Position numbers and translations under genes: made by a program
Shown here: one piece after another, positions 26,680-35,740 of the stretch
How the letters are laid out: each line of letters opens with the position of its first letter
Numbering within the stretch: position 1 is the stretch's first letter
NCBI GenBank assembly: GCA_035538795.1
Contig: DATLJS010000035.1
Span: forward strand, 62,001-126,000
DNA from: JAJZGK01 sp035538795
GTDB lineage: Bacteria; Pseudomonadota; Alphaproteobacteria; Rhodospirillales; Magnetospirillaceae
Reading direction: 5' to 3'
Length of the DNA: 64,000 nucleotides
Notes under the pieces: model-generated
What the model saw: the letters and a program-made list of their open reading frames with translations, nothing else
What the model was told of the DNA's origin: nothing
The model's database searches: none

Positions 26680-29600
26680 ATGAGCATTCACGTCGCCCTG
26701 AACCACAAGACGGCCTATCGCTACGACCGACCCATCACGGTATCTCCTCAAGTCGTCAGGCTGCGCCCTGCGCCCCATTCGCGAACAACGGTTCTGTCTT
26801 ACTCCCTTAAGGTCAAGCCGGAAAACCATTTCGTCAACTGGCAGCAAGATCCTCAGGGCAACTGGCTGGCCCGGCTGGTGTTCCCGGAAAAGGTCACGGA
26901 ACTGTCCATCGAGGTCGATCTGGTGGCCGAGATGGCGGTCTATAACCCTTTCGATTTCTTCCTCGAACCCGAAGCCGAGAACGTGCCCTTCGCCTATGAC
27001 CCGATCTTGGGCGGCGAACTGGCGCCTTTCCGCAAAACCGAGGACGCCGGACCGGAACTGGCCGCCTTCATCACCGGCATCACGCAAGATGGGCAGCGCA
27101 CCATCGATTTCCTGGTCGGACTGAACCAAAAGCTTCAGCAGCATGTGGGTTATGTCATCCGCATGGAGCCCGGCGTCCAAACCTGCGAGGAAACTCTGTC
27201 CAAACGCACCGGCTCGTGCCGCGACAGCGCCTGGCTGCTGGTGCAGGTTTTGCGCCATCTGGGCTTTGCCGCCCGGTTCGCTTCCGGCTATCTGATCCAG
27301 TTGGTGCCCGACCAGAAACCGCTGGACGGCCCCGCCGGCCCCACCGAAGACTTCACCGACCTGCATGCCTGGACCGAGGTCTACTTGCCGGGCGCCGGCT
27401 GGATCGGTCTCGACCCGACCTCTGGCCTGATGGCCGGCGAGGGCCACATCCCGCTGGCCTGCACGCCCGATCCCGTCTCGGCCGCCCCCATCACCGGGCT
27501 GGTGGAACCTTGCGGCGTCGCCTTCGATTACCACATGGGCGTCACCCGCATCTTCGAAACGCCCCGTGTCACCAAGCCCTATACCGAGGAACAGTGGAGC
27601 GACATCGATGCCCTGGGGCAGCGCATCGACGATCTGCTCAAGGGCGGCGACGTGCGCTTGACCATGGGCGGCGAACCGACCTTCGTGTCCGTCGATGACA
27701 TGGACGCCGACGAATGGAACACGGCGGCCGTCGGTCCCACCAAGCGCGAACGCGCCTTCGATCTGATCATGCGGCTGCGCGACCGTTTCGCGCCGGGCGG
27801 CCTGCTGACCTTCGGCCAAGGAAAATGGTATCCCGGCGAATCGCTTCCCCGCTGGGCTTTCGCCCTTTACTGGCGCGGCGACGGCAAGCCGCTATGGACC
27901 GATGCGGCGCTGATCGCCCCCGAACGCGACGGCATCCCCGCCGACGAGGAAACCGCCCGGCTGTTTGGCGAAAAGCTGTGTGAGCGCCTGGGATTGAACG
28001 CCGATTATCTGATCCCGGCGTTCGAAGACCCCCTGCATTACATCGACCGGGAACAGCGGCTACCGATCAATGTCGATCCGTTGAATTCCAAGCTGGACGA
28101 TCCCGAGGAGCGGGCCCGCCTGGTCCGCGTCTTCAATCACGGCCTGGAACGCCCCGTCGGCTTCGCCTTGCCGATCCAGCGCTGGAATTCAAAGAGCGGT
28201 GCCGGCTGGGTCACCGGCCCGTGGCCCTTGCGCCGGGACCGCCTGTTCCTGGCCCCCGGCGATTCGCCCCTGGGCTTCCGCCTACCGCTGGAAAGCCTTC
28301 CCTGGCTGTCCGCCGCCGATTTCCCCTGGCATTCCGAAGACGATCCCTTCGCGCCGCGCCGCCCCTTGCCCGATCCGCAGCGCCATATGCCGCCTCAGGC
28401 CACCACGGCGGGCGCCCCGATCAGCGGCCCGGCCAGGGGCACCGTCAACGAACAGATCGCCGCCCCGGCGGCAAAACCGCGGCAAACGGACAAAGGGCTG
28501 GTGTCGGATCATATCCGCACGGCCATGGGACTACAGCCGCGCGACGGCAAGCTGTGCCTGTTCATGCCGCCCCTGGAAAGAGCCGATGACTACGTCGAGT
28601 TGGTGGCGGCCATCGAAGACGTCGCCGCCGAAATCGGAGTGCCCCTGCATATCGAGGGATATTCGCCGCCCCAGGATTACCGCCTGAACGTCATCAAGGT
28701 CACGCCCGACCCCGGCGTCATCGAGGTGAACATCCATCCGGCGGCGTCGTGGGACCAGTTGCGCGACACCACCCAAGCCGTCTACGAGACCGCCCGGGAA
28801 GCCCGGCTGGGCACCGAGAAATTCATGATCGACGGGCTGCATGTCGGCACCGGCGGCGGCAATCACATCGTCGTGGGCGGCATGAAACCTGCCGACAGCC
28901 CGTTCCTGCGCCGTCCCGACCTGCTGGCCAGCCTGGTGCGCTATTGGCAGAACCACCCCAGTTTGAGCTATCTGTTCTCGGGCCTGTTCATCGGCCCGAC
29001 CAGCCAGGCGCCGCGCATCGATGAAGCCCGCGACGACAGCCTTTACGAGCTGGAAATCGCTCTTCAGCAAATCCCGCGGCCCGGCACCGAGGTTCCCACC
29101 TGGCTGATCGACCGCATCCTGCGCAATGTGCTGGTGGACGTCACCGGCAACACCCACCGCACGGAAATCTGCATTGACAAGCTCTATTCGCCGGATGGCC
29201 CGACCGGACGGCTGGGGTTGGTGGAATTCCGAGCCTTCGAGATGCCGCCCCATGCCCGTATGAGCTGCGCCCAGCAATTGCTGTTGCGCGGCCTGATCGC
29301 CCGCTTCTGGTACGAGCCCTATACCCAGCCGCTGGTCCGGTGGGGGCATGCCCTGCGCGACCGCTTCATGCTGCCGCATTTCGTCTGGCAGGATTTTGCC
29401 GAGGTGCTGGCCGACATGCGCGGCTACGGCTACGACTTCAAGGACGCATGGTTCCACCCCCACTTCGAGTTCCGCTTCCCCCGCTTCGGAGCCGTGCGCC
29501 ACGGCGGCGTTGGCGTGGAAATTCGCCATGCCCTGGAACCATGGCACGTCATGGGCGAGGAGCCCGGCGCCGGCGGCACCGTGCGCTATGTCGACAGTTC

Positions 29601-30021
29601 GGTGGAACGTCTGCAGATCAAGGTCGACAATCTGGCCGGTGAACGCTACGCGGTCACCTGCAACGGCCGCCGCTTGCCGTTGTCTCCCACGGGGACGCCG
29701 GGCGAGCATGTGGCCGGGGTGCGCTTCCGCGCCTGGCAGCCGCCATCCTGCCTGCATCCCCGGATTCCCGTGCACTCCCCCCTGACTTTCGACCTGTTCG
29801 ACAATTGGACCGGCCGATCGCTGGGCGGCTGTACCTATCATGTCGCCCATCCCGGCGGGCGCAATTACGACACCCTGCCCGTCAACGGCAACGAAGCGGA
29901 AAGCCGCCGGTTATCGCGCTTTCAGCCCATGGGGCACAATCCGGGACAAATGTCCCCTCCGCCCCTGGAGGCCAACCCCGACTTTCCGCTAACTCTCGAC
30001 CTGAGACGAACAGTACGTTAA
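26680..30021 (+). CDS. Transglutaminase-like protease fused to DUF2126
   Basis: This 1,113-residue protein begins with a bacterial transglutaminase N-terminal domain and a transglutaminase-like catalytic core whose triad is visible: Cys180 (RTGSCRDSAW), His229 (DLHAWTEVYLP) and Asp245 (WIGLDPT). The rest (about 300-1110) is the long DUF2126 region, with conserved stretches such as TMGGEPTFVS and HVGTGGGNHIV. These proteins form a conserved gene neighbourhood with circularly permuted ATP-grasp/alpha-E proteins. Comparative work on amidoligases by Iyer and colleagues proposed that such clusters make and process a peptide-like product. The ATG at 26680 has little SD (AACGGATG). It leads a three-gene operon. 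Confidence 0.92.
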   Translation: MSIHVALNHKTAYRYDRPITVSPQVVRLRPAPHSRTTVLSYSLKVKPENHFVNWQQDPQGNWLARLVFPEKVTELSIEVDLVAEMAVYNPFDFFLEPEAENVPFAYDPILGGELAPFRKTEDAGPELAAFITGITQDGQRTIDFLVGLNQKLQQHVGYVIRMEPGVQTCEETLSKRTGSCRDSAWLLVQVLRHLGFAARFASGYLIQLVPDQKPLDGPAGPTEDFTDLHAWTEVYLPGAGWIGLDPTSGLMAGEGHIPLACTPDPVSAAPITGLVEPCGVAFDYHMGVTRIFETPRVTKPYTEEQWSDIDALGQRIDDLLKGGDVRLTMGGEPTFVSVDDMDADEWNTAAVGPTKRERAFDLIMRLRDRFAPGGLLTFGQGKWYPGESLPRWAFALYWRGDGKPLWTDAALIAPERDGIPADEETARLFGEKLCERLGLNADYLIPAFEDPLHYIDREQRLPINVDPLNSKLDDPEERARLVRVFNHGLERPVGFALPIQRWNSKSGAGWVTGPWPLRRDRLFLAPGDSPLGFRLPLESLPWLSAADFPWHSEDDPFAPRRPLPDPQRHMPPQATTAGAPISGPARGTVNEQIAAPAAKPRQTDKGLVSDHIRTAMGLQPRDGKLCLFMPPLERADDYVELVAAIEDVAAEIGVPLHIEGYSPPQDYRLNVIKVTPDPGVIEVNIHPAASWDQLRDTTQAVYETAREARLGTEKFMIDGLHVGTGGGNHIVVGGMKPADSPFLRRPDLLASLVRYWQNHPSLSYLFSGLFIGPTSQAPRIDEARDDSLYELEIALQQIPRPGTEVPTWLIDRILRNVLVDVTGNTHRTEICIDKLYSPDGPTGRLGLVEFRAFEMPPHARMSCAQQLLLRGLIARFWYEPYTQPLVRWGHALRDRFMLPHFVWQDFAEVLADMRGYGYDFKDAWFHPHFEFRFPRFGAVRHGGVGVEIRHALEPWHVMGEEPGAGGTVRYVDSSVERLQIKVDNLAGERYAVTCNGRRLPLSPTGTPGEHVAGVRFRAWQPPSCLHPRIPVHSPLTFDLFDNWTGRSLGGCTYHVAHPGGRNYDTLPVNGNEAESRRLSRFQPMGHNPGQMSPPPLEANPDFPLTLDLRRTVR

Positions 30022-30057
30022 GCATAAGGATTGAGCAGCGTCAGCCAGGGACGGGAA

Positions 30058-32688
30058 ATGGACGAGCGTAGGCGAACCACGGCCGATCAGCCGGGTTCGG
30101 GACAGGAAGCCCTGCCGGGGGCCTTCCGTCTCGGCTATCCCCTTTTGCGGGGACGCTGGGACGAAATGGTGACCGGGCACGGGGCCTTGCGCCCCCACTG
30201 GGAACCCTTTATCGAAGCCTTGTCCGCCCTGCCCGATCAGGAAATGCAAAGCCGCTGGGAAGGCGCCCAGCGGCTGATCCGCGAGAACGGCGTCACCTAC
30301 AACGTCTATGGCGACCCCCGCGGCCTGGACCGCCCATGGCAGTTGGACCCCGTGCCGCTGCTGATCGCCCCCGAGGAATGGAAAAGCATCGAGGCGGCGC
30401 TGGTCCAGCGCGCCTCCCTGATGAACCATATCCTTGCCGATCTTTACGGCAATCAGGACATGCTTTTGGAAGGCATGATTCCCCCGGCCCTGGTCTACGC
30501 CAATCCGGCCTATCTGCGCCCCCTGCGCCACGCCGCCGTTCCCGGCGGGGTGCATCTGCATCTTTACGCCGTCGACATCGCCCGCGACGAAAACGGGCAA
30601 TGGTGGGTGATGGCCGATCGTTGCGAGGCTCCGTCGGGCGTCGGCTACGCCCTGGAAAACCGCGCCATCGTTTCGCGCACCCTGTCGGACATCATGCGCA
30701 CCCTGCCGGTCGAGCCGCTGGCTCCCTTCGTGCAGAAACTGAGTGACGCCCTGAACGGCCTGACGCCGCGCAACCGCGAGACGCCGCGCTCGGTGCTGCT
30801 GACACCCGGCCCTTATAACGAGACCTATTTCGAACACGCCTATCTGGCCCGCCAATTGGGCTTTACCTTGGTGGAAAGCGAAGACCTGACTGTTCGCGAC
30901 AGCCGGGTATTTCTGAAAACCCTCGACGGTTTGCAGCCTGTGGACATCATTCTGCGCCGGACCGACGGCGCTTTCTGCGATCCCGTCGAACTGCGCGGCG
31001 ATTCCGCCCTTGGCATCGCCGGACTGGTCCAGGCCGTACGCCGCGGTACCGTGGTCGTCGCCAACTCCCTGGGTTCGGGCGTCTTGGAAGGCGGCGCCCT
31101 GGCTCCTTTCCTGCCGGGCCTCTGTCGTCGCCTGCTGGGCGAGGATTTGAGCATGCCCACCGTTCCCACCTGGTGGTGCGGCGGCGAGGCGGAATGCGAG
31201 CATGTGCTGTCGCGCATGGACAAACTGGTGATCAAGGCGGCGCTGCCCGGCGGTCTACGCATGATTCCGCAGTTCGGCGAACGGCTGACCAAAGACAAAA
31301 AAGCGGAATTGATCGCCGCCATCCGCCGCCGCCCCAAGGACTTCATCGGCCAGGAGCGCCCCAAGCTGTCTTCGGCTCCGGTGTGGAGCAAGGGCGGCGA
31401 AATGGAGCCCCGCCCGACCATGCTGCGGGTTTTTCTGGCGGCCCATGACGGCGGCTACGTGGCCATGCCCGGCGGCCTGCCCCGGGTTGCCGCCGAAAGC
31501 GGCGGCGCCATGGTTTCCATGCAGCAAGGCGGCGGCAGCAAGGATACCTGGGTGCAGGCCGAACGCCACGACCGCCCGATCATCGCTCATAAAAGCCTGC
31601 CGGTGCGGGTCAAGCTGGTACGCGGATCGCTGGACCTTCCCAGCCGCGTCGCCGATAACCTGTTCTGGTTCGGCCGCTATGTCGAACGCGCCGAAGACAC
31701 CACCCGCCTGCTGCGCGCCGCGCTGTCCCGCGCCGGCAGCTCGGCGGGTTTCGGCGCCGCCGAAGAATTGCCGGTCGCCCTGGAGCTTTTGCGCCGCGTC
31801 TTCAAACCGCCGCAGGAACAGGCCAATGAGGTCGCAGCCATCGCCCGCATGGCTTTCGACCCCGAACACGGCGTCGGACTACATGCCACCGTCGAACGGG
31901 TGGGACGCATGGCCTCGCTGGTCCGCGACCGCCTGTCCGCCGATACCTGGCGGGCCGTCAGCCGCCTGTCGGAAGCGGTCAAGGCCGTGGGCGGCAACAA
32001 GCTGCGTCCCAATATCCAAGACAAACTGGCGGCCTTGAACGACGTCATCCTGGCCGGCGAGGCTTTGAGCGGCCTGGCCATGGAAAACATGACCCGCGGC
32101 TTGTCCTGGCGCTTCGTCGACATCGGCCGCCGGCTGGAGCGGGCCGTCCATGTGGTGGACCTGTTGTCCGGAGTCCTGGCTCATGAAGACGGCGTCGGCG
32201 GGCCGGAACTGGACGTGCTGCTGGAAATCTCCGACAGCTCGATCACTTATCGTTCGCGCTATCTGTCGTCGCCGCAATTCGCCCCGGTGTTGGATCTGCT
32301 GCTGGCCGACGAAAGCAATCCCCGGTCGCTGGCCTTCCAGCTGGCGGCTCTCGGAACCCATATGGAGCATCTGGCGGCCAATCGCCGGGCGACTTTCTAC
32401 GGCCCCCTGCAACGCCAGACCATCTGGCTGACGGGTGCCGTGCGCACCGCCGACATCGAGGCCCTGTGCCGCCCCGACGAAGACGGCGAACGGCGCAATC
32501 TCGACGGTTTCCTGGAAGTGCTGCGGTCAAAAATGTGGGAATTGTCGGAAACGCTGACCCGGGAATATTTCACCCACGCCGTCAGCCGCAGTTCGGCCCC
32601 GGCCACCATGCCGATGCCCCTGTACGATCCTCGCCCCGAATCGCAGCCGGCGTCCCGCACGGAACCGGCGTCGGGGGCGCAGCCATGA
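30058..32688 (+). CDS. Circularly permuted ATP-grasp plus alpha-E domain protein
   Basis: This 876-residue protein combines a circularly permuted ATP-grasp domain (about 60-480, with LYGNQDMLLEGMIPPALVYAN and RRTDGAFCDPVELRGDSALGI) and an alpha-E helical domain (about 530-830, beginning PSRVADNLFWFGRYVERAED). ATP-grasp enzymes form amide or peptide bonds through acyl-phosphates; the alpha-E domain has no known activity and always travels with them. In many genomes these are two separate genes, so this is the fused form. I start at ATG 30058, which has GGACGGGA upstream, rather than the in-frame TTG at 30031. The stop overlaps the next gene's start (ATGA at 32685-32688). Confidence 0.9.
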   Translation: MDERRRTTADQPGSGQEALPGAFRLGYPLLRGRWDEMVTGHGALRPHWEPFIEALSALPDQEMQSRWEGAQRLIRENGVTYNVYGDPRGLDRPWQLDPVPLLIAPEEWKSIEAALVQRASLMNHILADLYGNQDMLLEGMIPPALVYANPAYLRPLRHAAVPGGVHLHLYAVDIARDENGQWWVMADRCEAPSGVGYALENRAIVSRTLSDIMRTLPVEPLAPFVQKLSDALNGLTPRNRETPRSVLLTPGPYNETYFEHAYLARQLGFTLVESEDLTVRDSRVFLKTLDGLQPVDIILRRTDGAFCDPVELRGDSALGIAGLVQAVRRGTVVVANSLGSGVLEGGALAPFLPGLCRRLLGEDLSMPTVPTWWCGGEAECEHVLSRMDKLVIKAALPGGLRMIPQFGERLTKDKKAELIAAIRRRPKDFIGQERPKLSSAPVWSKGGEMEPRPTMLRVFLAAHDGGYVAMPGGLPRVAAESGGAMVSMQQGGGSKDTWVQAERHDRPIIAHKSLPVRVKLVRGSLDLPSRVADNLFWFGRYVERAEDTTRLLRAALSRAGSSAGFGAAEELPVALELLRRVFKPPQEQANEVAAIARMAFDPEHGVGLHATVERVGRMASLVRDRLSADTWRAVSRLSEAVKAVGGNKLRPNIQDKLAALNDVILAGEALSGLAMENMTRGLSWRFVDIGRRLERAVHVVDLLSGVLAHEDGVGGPELDVLLEISDSSITYRSRYLSSPQFAPVLDLLLADESNPRSLAFQLAALGTHMEHLAANRRATFYGPLQRQTIWLTGAVRTADIEALCRPDEDGERRNLDGFLEVLRSKMWELSETLTREYFTHAVSRSSAPATMPMPLYDPRPESQPASRTEPASGAQP

Positions 32689-33578
32689 TTTTCCGCGTCC
32701 GCCACGTCACCACCTATACCTACGTCGAACCGGTACTGGTGGCCCACCATCAGGCCCATCTGGCCCCACGCACTTTTCAGTACCAGACATGCCGGCGCAC
32801 ATTGCTGCGGATAACGCCTGAACCGGCCTCGCTGACCATGGATGCGGTCGATTATTTCGGCAACAACCTGGCTTTCTTCACCTTGCAGGATCCGCATAAG
32901 ACCCTGACGGTGGAGGCGGTCAGCCGCGTCGAGGTGCGCCCCCGCGACCTGCCCGCCCCCGGCGAAACGCCGGATTGGGAATCCGTGGTCGGCATGCTGC
33001 GCCGCGGCGCCGGCCCTATGGTTCTGGAAGCCGCCGAATACACGTTTGAAAGTCCGTTCGTCCCCTGCGGCGACCCGGACGTGGTCGCGTATGCGCGCGA
33101 AAGCTTCCCGCCCGAACAGCCGGTTCTTGCCGGGCTGCTGGACCTTTTGCACCGCATTCACAAGGATTTCACCTACGACCCGGCCGCCACCACCTTGGCG
33201 ACCCCGATCGCCCGCGTGCTGTCGGAACGGCGCGGCGTCTGCCAGGACTTCGCCCATCTGGGCATCGCCTGCCTGCGTTCGCTGGGGCTTCCGGCGCGTT
33301 ACGTCTCGGGCTATCTGCTGACCCGCCCGCCGCCGGGCAAGGAAAAACTCAAGGGCAGCGATGCATCCCACGCCTGGCTGTCGGCCTGGGTGCCGGGGGC
33401 GGGCTGGATCGACCTCGACCCTACCAACGGCTGCATCCCCGGCGTCGAGCACGTCACCACCGCCTGGGGCCGCGATTACGGCGACGTCAGCCCGCTGCGC
33501 GGCGTCGTGCTCGGCGGCGGCGATCACTCCTTGAAAGTCGCCGTGGACGTGGAGCCTCTGGGCGACGGCGCCGCCTGA
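32685..33578 (+). CDS. Transglutaminase-like cysteine protease (stand-alone)
   Basis: This 297-residue protein has the bacterial transglutaminase N-terminal domain (FRVRHVTTYTYVEPV) and a catalytic domain with Cys186 (RRGVCQDFAH), His229 (DASHAWLSAWVPG) and Asp245 (WIDLDPT). In this family the fold usually acts as a protease or amidase rather than a cross-linker. It is the third gene of the operon and overlaps the ATP-grasp gene by ATGA. The operon therefore encodes two different transglutaminase-like enzymes and one ligase, fitting synthesis and trimming of the same product. It has no signal peptide, so it should act in the cytoplasm. The convergent receiver gene ends only 4 bp away. Confidence 0.93.
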   Translation: MIFRVRHVTTYTYVEPVLVAHHQAHLAPRTFQYQTCRRTLLRITPEPASLTMDAVDYFGNNLAFFTLQDPHKTLTVEAVSRVEVRPRDLPAPGETPDWESVVGMLRRGAGPMVLEAAEYTFESPFVPCGDPDVVAYARESFPPEQPVLAGLLDLLHRIHKDFTYDPAATTLATPIARVLSERRGVCQDFAHLGIACLRSLGLPARYVSGYLLTRPPPGKEKLKGSDASHAWLSAWVPGAGWIDLDPTNGCIPGVEHVTTAWGRDYGDVSPLRGVVLGGGDHSLKVAVDVEPLGDGAA

Positions 33579-33582
33579 AGCC

Positions 33583-34515
33583 TTAAATACCAGAGTCGCC
33601 CGAAGGCACTTCCGCCTTGTCGGTATGCGGCAGACAACGCGAAATCTCCTGCGCCGCCTGCAGGCAGGCCTCGCTGAGATCGTTCAGCGGCTTGCCCGAG
33701 GCCCGTGGTCCGGCATTGCTGACCAGTTTAGCCGCTTCCATCATCACGTCCGCAGCCTTTCCCACCCGCGCATCGTGCCAATTCGTGGTGCGAGCCTTCA
33801 AATCCTCGGCGATATCTGCCAGACGCAGGCTGTGCAAAGATATCTGGTGTTCGTCGGGATCCGGCTTGGCCAGCAGATCGCGCAGCGTCTTTTCCAGCCA
33901 GCGGATCTGCACGCCATAGCGTTCCACCTTCAAGGTGTTCAGCCGCTGAGCCACCACATCGACGTCCCGCTGGAAAACCAACGGATCGACCATCGTCGCC
34001 TTGGCTGAAACCGGATTGGGCACCTCGACCATCGGCACCACCTCCTTGCCCAGGCCCGGCCGCTGGCTTTTGCGGCGGTCGGGGCCGACATAATCGTGCG
34101 TGACCACGAACGGCTTGCGGTGGCGGGCCAGATTGAGGAAACGGTTCAGCATGTGATCGGGCGACACCGGCACCAGCAAAATATCGTCCGGGCCGCTGTC
34201 GACGATACGGCGCACATACTCGAATTCCGCCGCCATGGCCAGCATCACCACCAGTGGAAAGGGATGGGTGCCGAAACGGCTGTGGCGGATGTCCTTGATC
34301 ATCGAGCCCAGGAATACGCCTTCGATCTCGCTGGAAACCACCAGCAGATCCGGGTTGGTTTCCTTGACCCCCTTATGGGCCTGAACCACCGTGGACACTT
34401 CGACAATGCTGCCGACACCGCAACGCTTCAACGCCTCGCGCAGCCCTTGGCGAACACCGGGATTGTCGACAGCCAACATGGCCTGAACTTTTGAAAAATC
34501 GCGCGCTTTAGACAC
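33583..34515 (-). CDS. Receiver-like regulator lacking the phosphoacceptor Asp
   Basis: This 310-residue soluble protein has an N-terminal CheY-like fold (about 10-130, AMLAVDNPGVRQGLREALKR). The strand that should end in the phosphorylated Asp reads LLVVSSEIEG, with Ser there, and the acidic pocket has a single Asp. A DYVGPDRRK motif follows, which is seen after receiver domains in many alphaproteobacterial regulators. The C-terminal 150 residues are helical and carry no known DNA-binding or enzymatic domain. The GTG start at 34515 has GAGGGG five bases upstream. It probably works by protein contact, without phosphorylation. It converges on the transglutaminase operon. Confidence 0.82.
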   Translation of the reverse strand: MSKARDFSKVQAMLAVDNPGVRQGLREALKRCGVGSIVEVSTVVQAHKGVKETNPDLLVVSSEIEGVFLGSMIKDIRHSRFGTHPFPLVVMLAMAAEFEYVRRIVDSGPDDILLVPVSPDHMLNRFLNLARHRKPFVVTHDYVGPDRRKSQRPGLGKEVVPMVEVPNPVSAKATMVDPLVFQRDVDVVAQRLNTLKVERYGVQIRWLEKTLRDLLAKPDPDEHQISLHSLRLADIAEDLKARTTNWHDARVGKAADVMMEAAKLVSNAGPRASGKPLNDLSEACLQAAQEISRCLPHTDKAEVPSGDSGI

Positions 34516-34543
34516 TGTGACCCCTCAGGCATTGCGGGAGGCG

Positions 34544-34559
34544 AACAGGTTTGCCTGTT
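34544..34559. repeat. Inverted repeat upstream of the receiver-like gene
   Basis: AACAGG (34544-34549) and CCTGTT (34554-34559) form a perfect six-base inverted repeat with spacer TTTG, 28 bp upstream of the GTG start at 34515. It may be an operator for that gene. Confidence 0.4.
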
Positions 34560-34663
34560 TCATATGTCATGATTTTATAAGGGGGATTCACTAGGGCAAC
34601 TTATTGCACTGCACCTAGCCATAAGACCTATGGTTATCATCCAAAGGCAGGAGGCCGAGAAAA

Positions 34664-35146
34664 TCAGCGGAAGATACCCGCGGCCACCACATAACCACCG
34701 ACGCGTTTGATGAAGCTGGTCTTCAATTGTATCAAACCGTTACGCGGGTTTTTCCACTTATAGTCGACCCAGCCCTCACCCGCAGATTTCGCCAAGTCGA
34801 TCATTTCCTGGATGAAGAACTTCCCCTCGACGTCTTGCAGCAGGATCAGCTGCATGCCGGCGGCGTCAGGTTTCGGCGGATAACAGCGCCAGACGCCGTC
34901 GAAATCCATCACGAAGACATAAAGATCATCCTGCCAGAAAGCCCCCGCTTTCTGCATGAACTCAGCGCAAGCGGCGTCGAATCCGGCCTTGCTCAATTCG
35001 TCGGAAGCCTTCAGGACCAAGGCTTTGGCGTCCTCGACCGTGGGAGCGGAGCCCGCCGGATGATCCGGCGCCGCCACGGCCCGCGTAGCCGGCGCCAGGG
35101 CCAACAGGCCAAGCAGCAAAGCGACGGTGAGGGTTCGCAACATCAT
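34664..35146 (-). CDS. Secreted single-Cache-domain protein
   Basis: This 160-residue protein has a signal peptide (about 1-26, hydrophobic core LTVALLLGLLALAP, ending in AVAA) and then only a Cache-type domain, with VFVMDFDGVWRCYPPKPDAAG and GWVDYKWKNPRNG as typical strands. Single-Cache proteins without a transmembrane output module may act as periplasmic ligand-binding partners, but none is proven. The start is ATG 35146, which has GGGAG five bases upstream; the GTG at 35152 overlaps that SD and is less likely. It lies between the receiver-like gene and the STAS gene, all on the minus strand. Confidence 0.85.
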   Translation of the reverse strand: MMLRTLTVALLLGLLALAPATRAVAAPDHPAGSAPTVEDAKALVLKASDELSKAGFDAACAEFMQKAGAFWQDDLYVFVMDFDGVWRCYPPKPDAAGMQLILLQDVEGKFFIQEMIDLAKSAGEGWVDYKWKNPRNGLIQLKTSFIKRVGGYVVAAGIFR

Positions 35147-35284
35147 GGGCACTCCCAGAGGAATCCGGCTGCCGGCAAGCCGGCTGGATCCCGAAGGAGA
35201 GGAAGAGTGCAGGAAGACGCGTCCGCGCGCAATGGGCCGAAATGCCGCAGCACAACCTTTTGACGCGATAAACAGAAGGAGAAG

Positions 35285-35590
35285 CTAGGCCTGAATGGCG
35301 AACAACTGGTCGAAGTGAAACAGCTCGAAGGTCTTTTTAACCTGACCTTGCAGGTTGCGGATGCTCATGGGCAGACCGCGGTCGCTGACGGCATCGCGGG
35401 CAAGCACCAACAGACCGAGAGCGGCGGAATCGACAAACAGCAGATCGCTCAAATCGAACACCACATCGGATTTGCCATCCAGCGGCAAATCTTCGATGAC
35501 CCGGCGGAACGCGGGGGTATCGACGGCCGTGAAGCGCCCGGACAGGGAAACCACCAGACGGGTATCTTCGCTCGACAGCTCGCAGTTCAT
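35285..35590 (-). CDS. STAS-domain anti-sigma factor antagonist
   Basis: This 101-residue protein is a single STAS domain. The central motif DLLFVDSAALGLLVLARDA holds the Ser (in DSAAL) that is phosphorylated by serine-kinase partners in the SpoIIAA family. No anti-sigma factor or RsbU-type phosphatase gene is adjacent, so the partner is unknown; other STAS proteins of this size sit in chemosensory or c-di-GMP modules. The ATG at 35590 follows AAGGGGCG. It is about 140 bp upstream of the secreted Cache gene on the same strand and may share its transcript. Confidence 0.88.
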   Translation of the reverse strand: MNCELSSEDTRLVVSLSGRFTAVDTPAFRRVIEDLPLDGKSDVVFDLSDLLFVDSAALGLLVLARDAVSDRGLPMSIRNLQGQVKKTFELFHFDQLFAIQA

Positions 35591-35674
35591 GATGCGCCCC
35601 TTGCTTCTTTAGCCACCCGCCAGCCCCCCCATTATATGCCGGCCAGATGTATTATGGCGTTTAATGTTTAAGAA

Positions 35675-35727
35675 ATACCCCTAATCGCCATGTAAGGACA
35701 AGAACCTTATCCGGCGATCAGGGGTAT
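35675..35727 (-). terminator. Long hairpin terminator after serA
   Basis: A 15-bp stem (35675-35689 with 35713-35727, one G-T pair) encloses a smaller AAGG/CCTT hairpin. On the minus strand it starts 14 bp past the serA stop and is followed by TTCTTAAAC. Confidence 0.8.
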
Positions 35728-35740
35728 GCGAGACAAGCGC

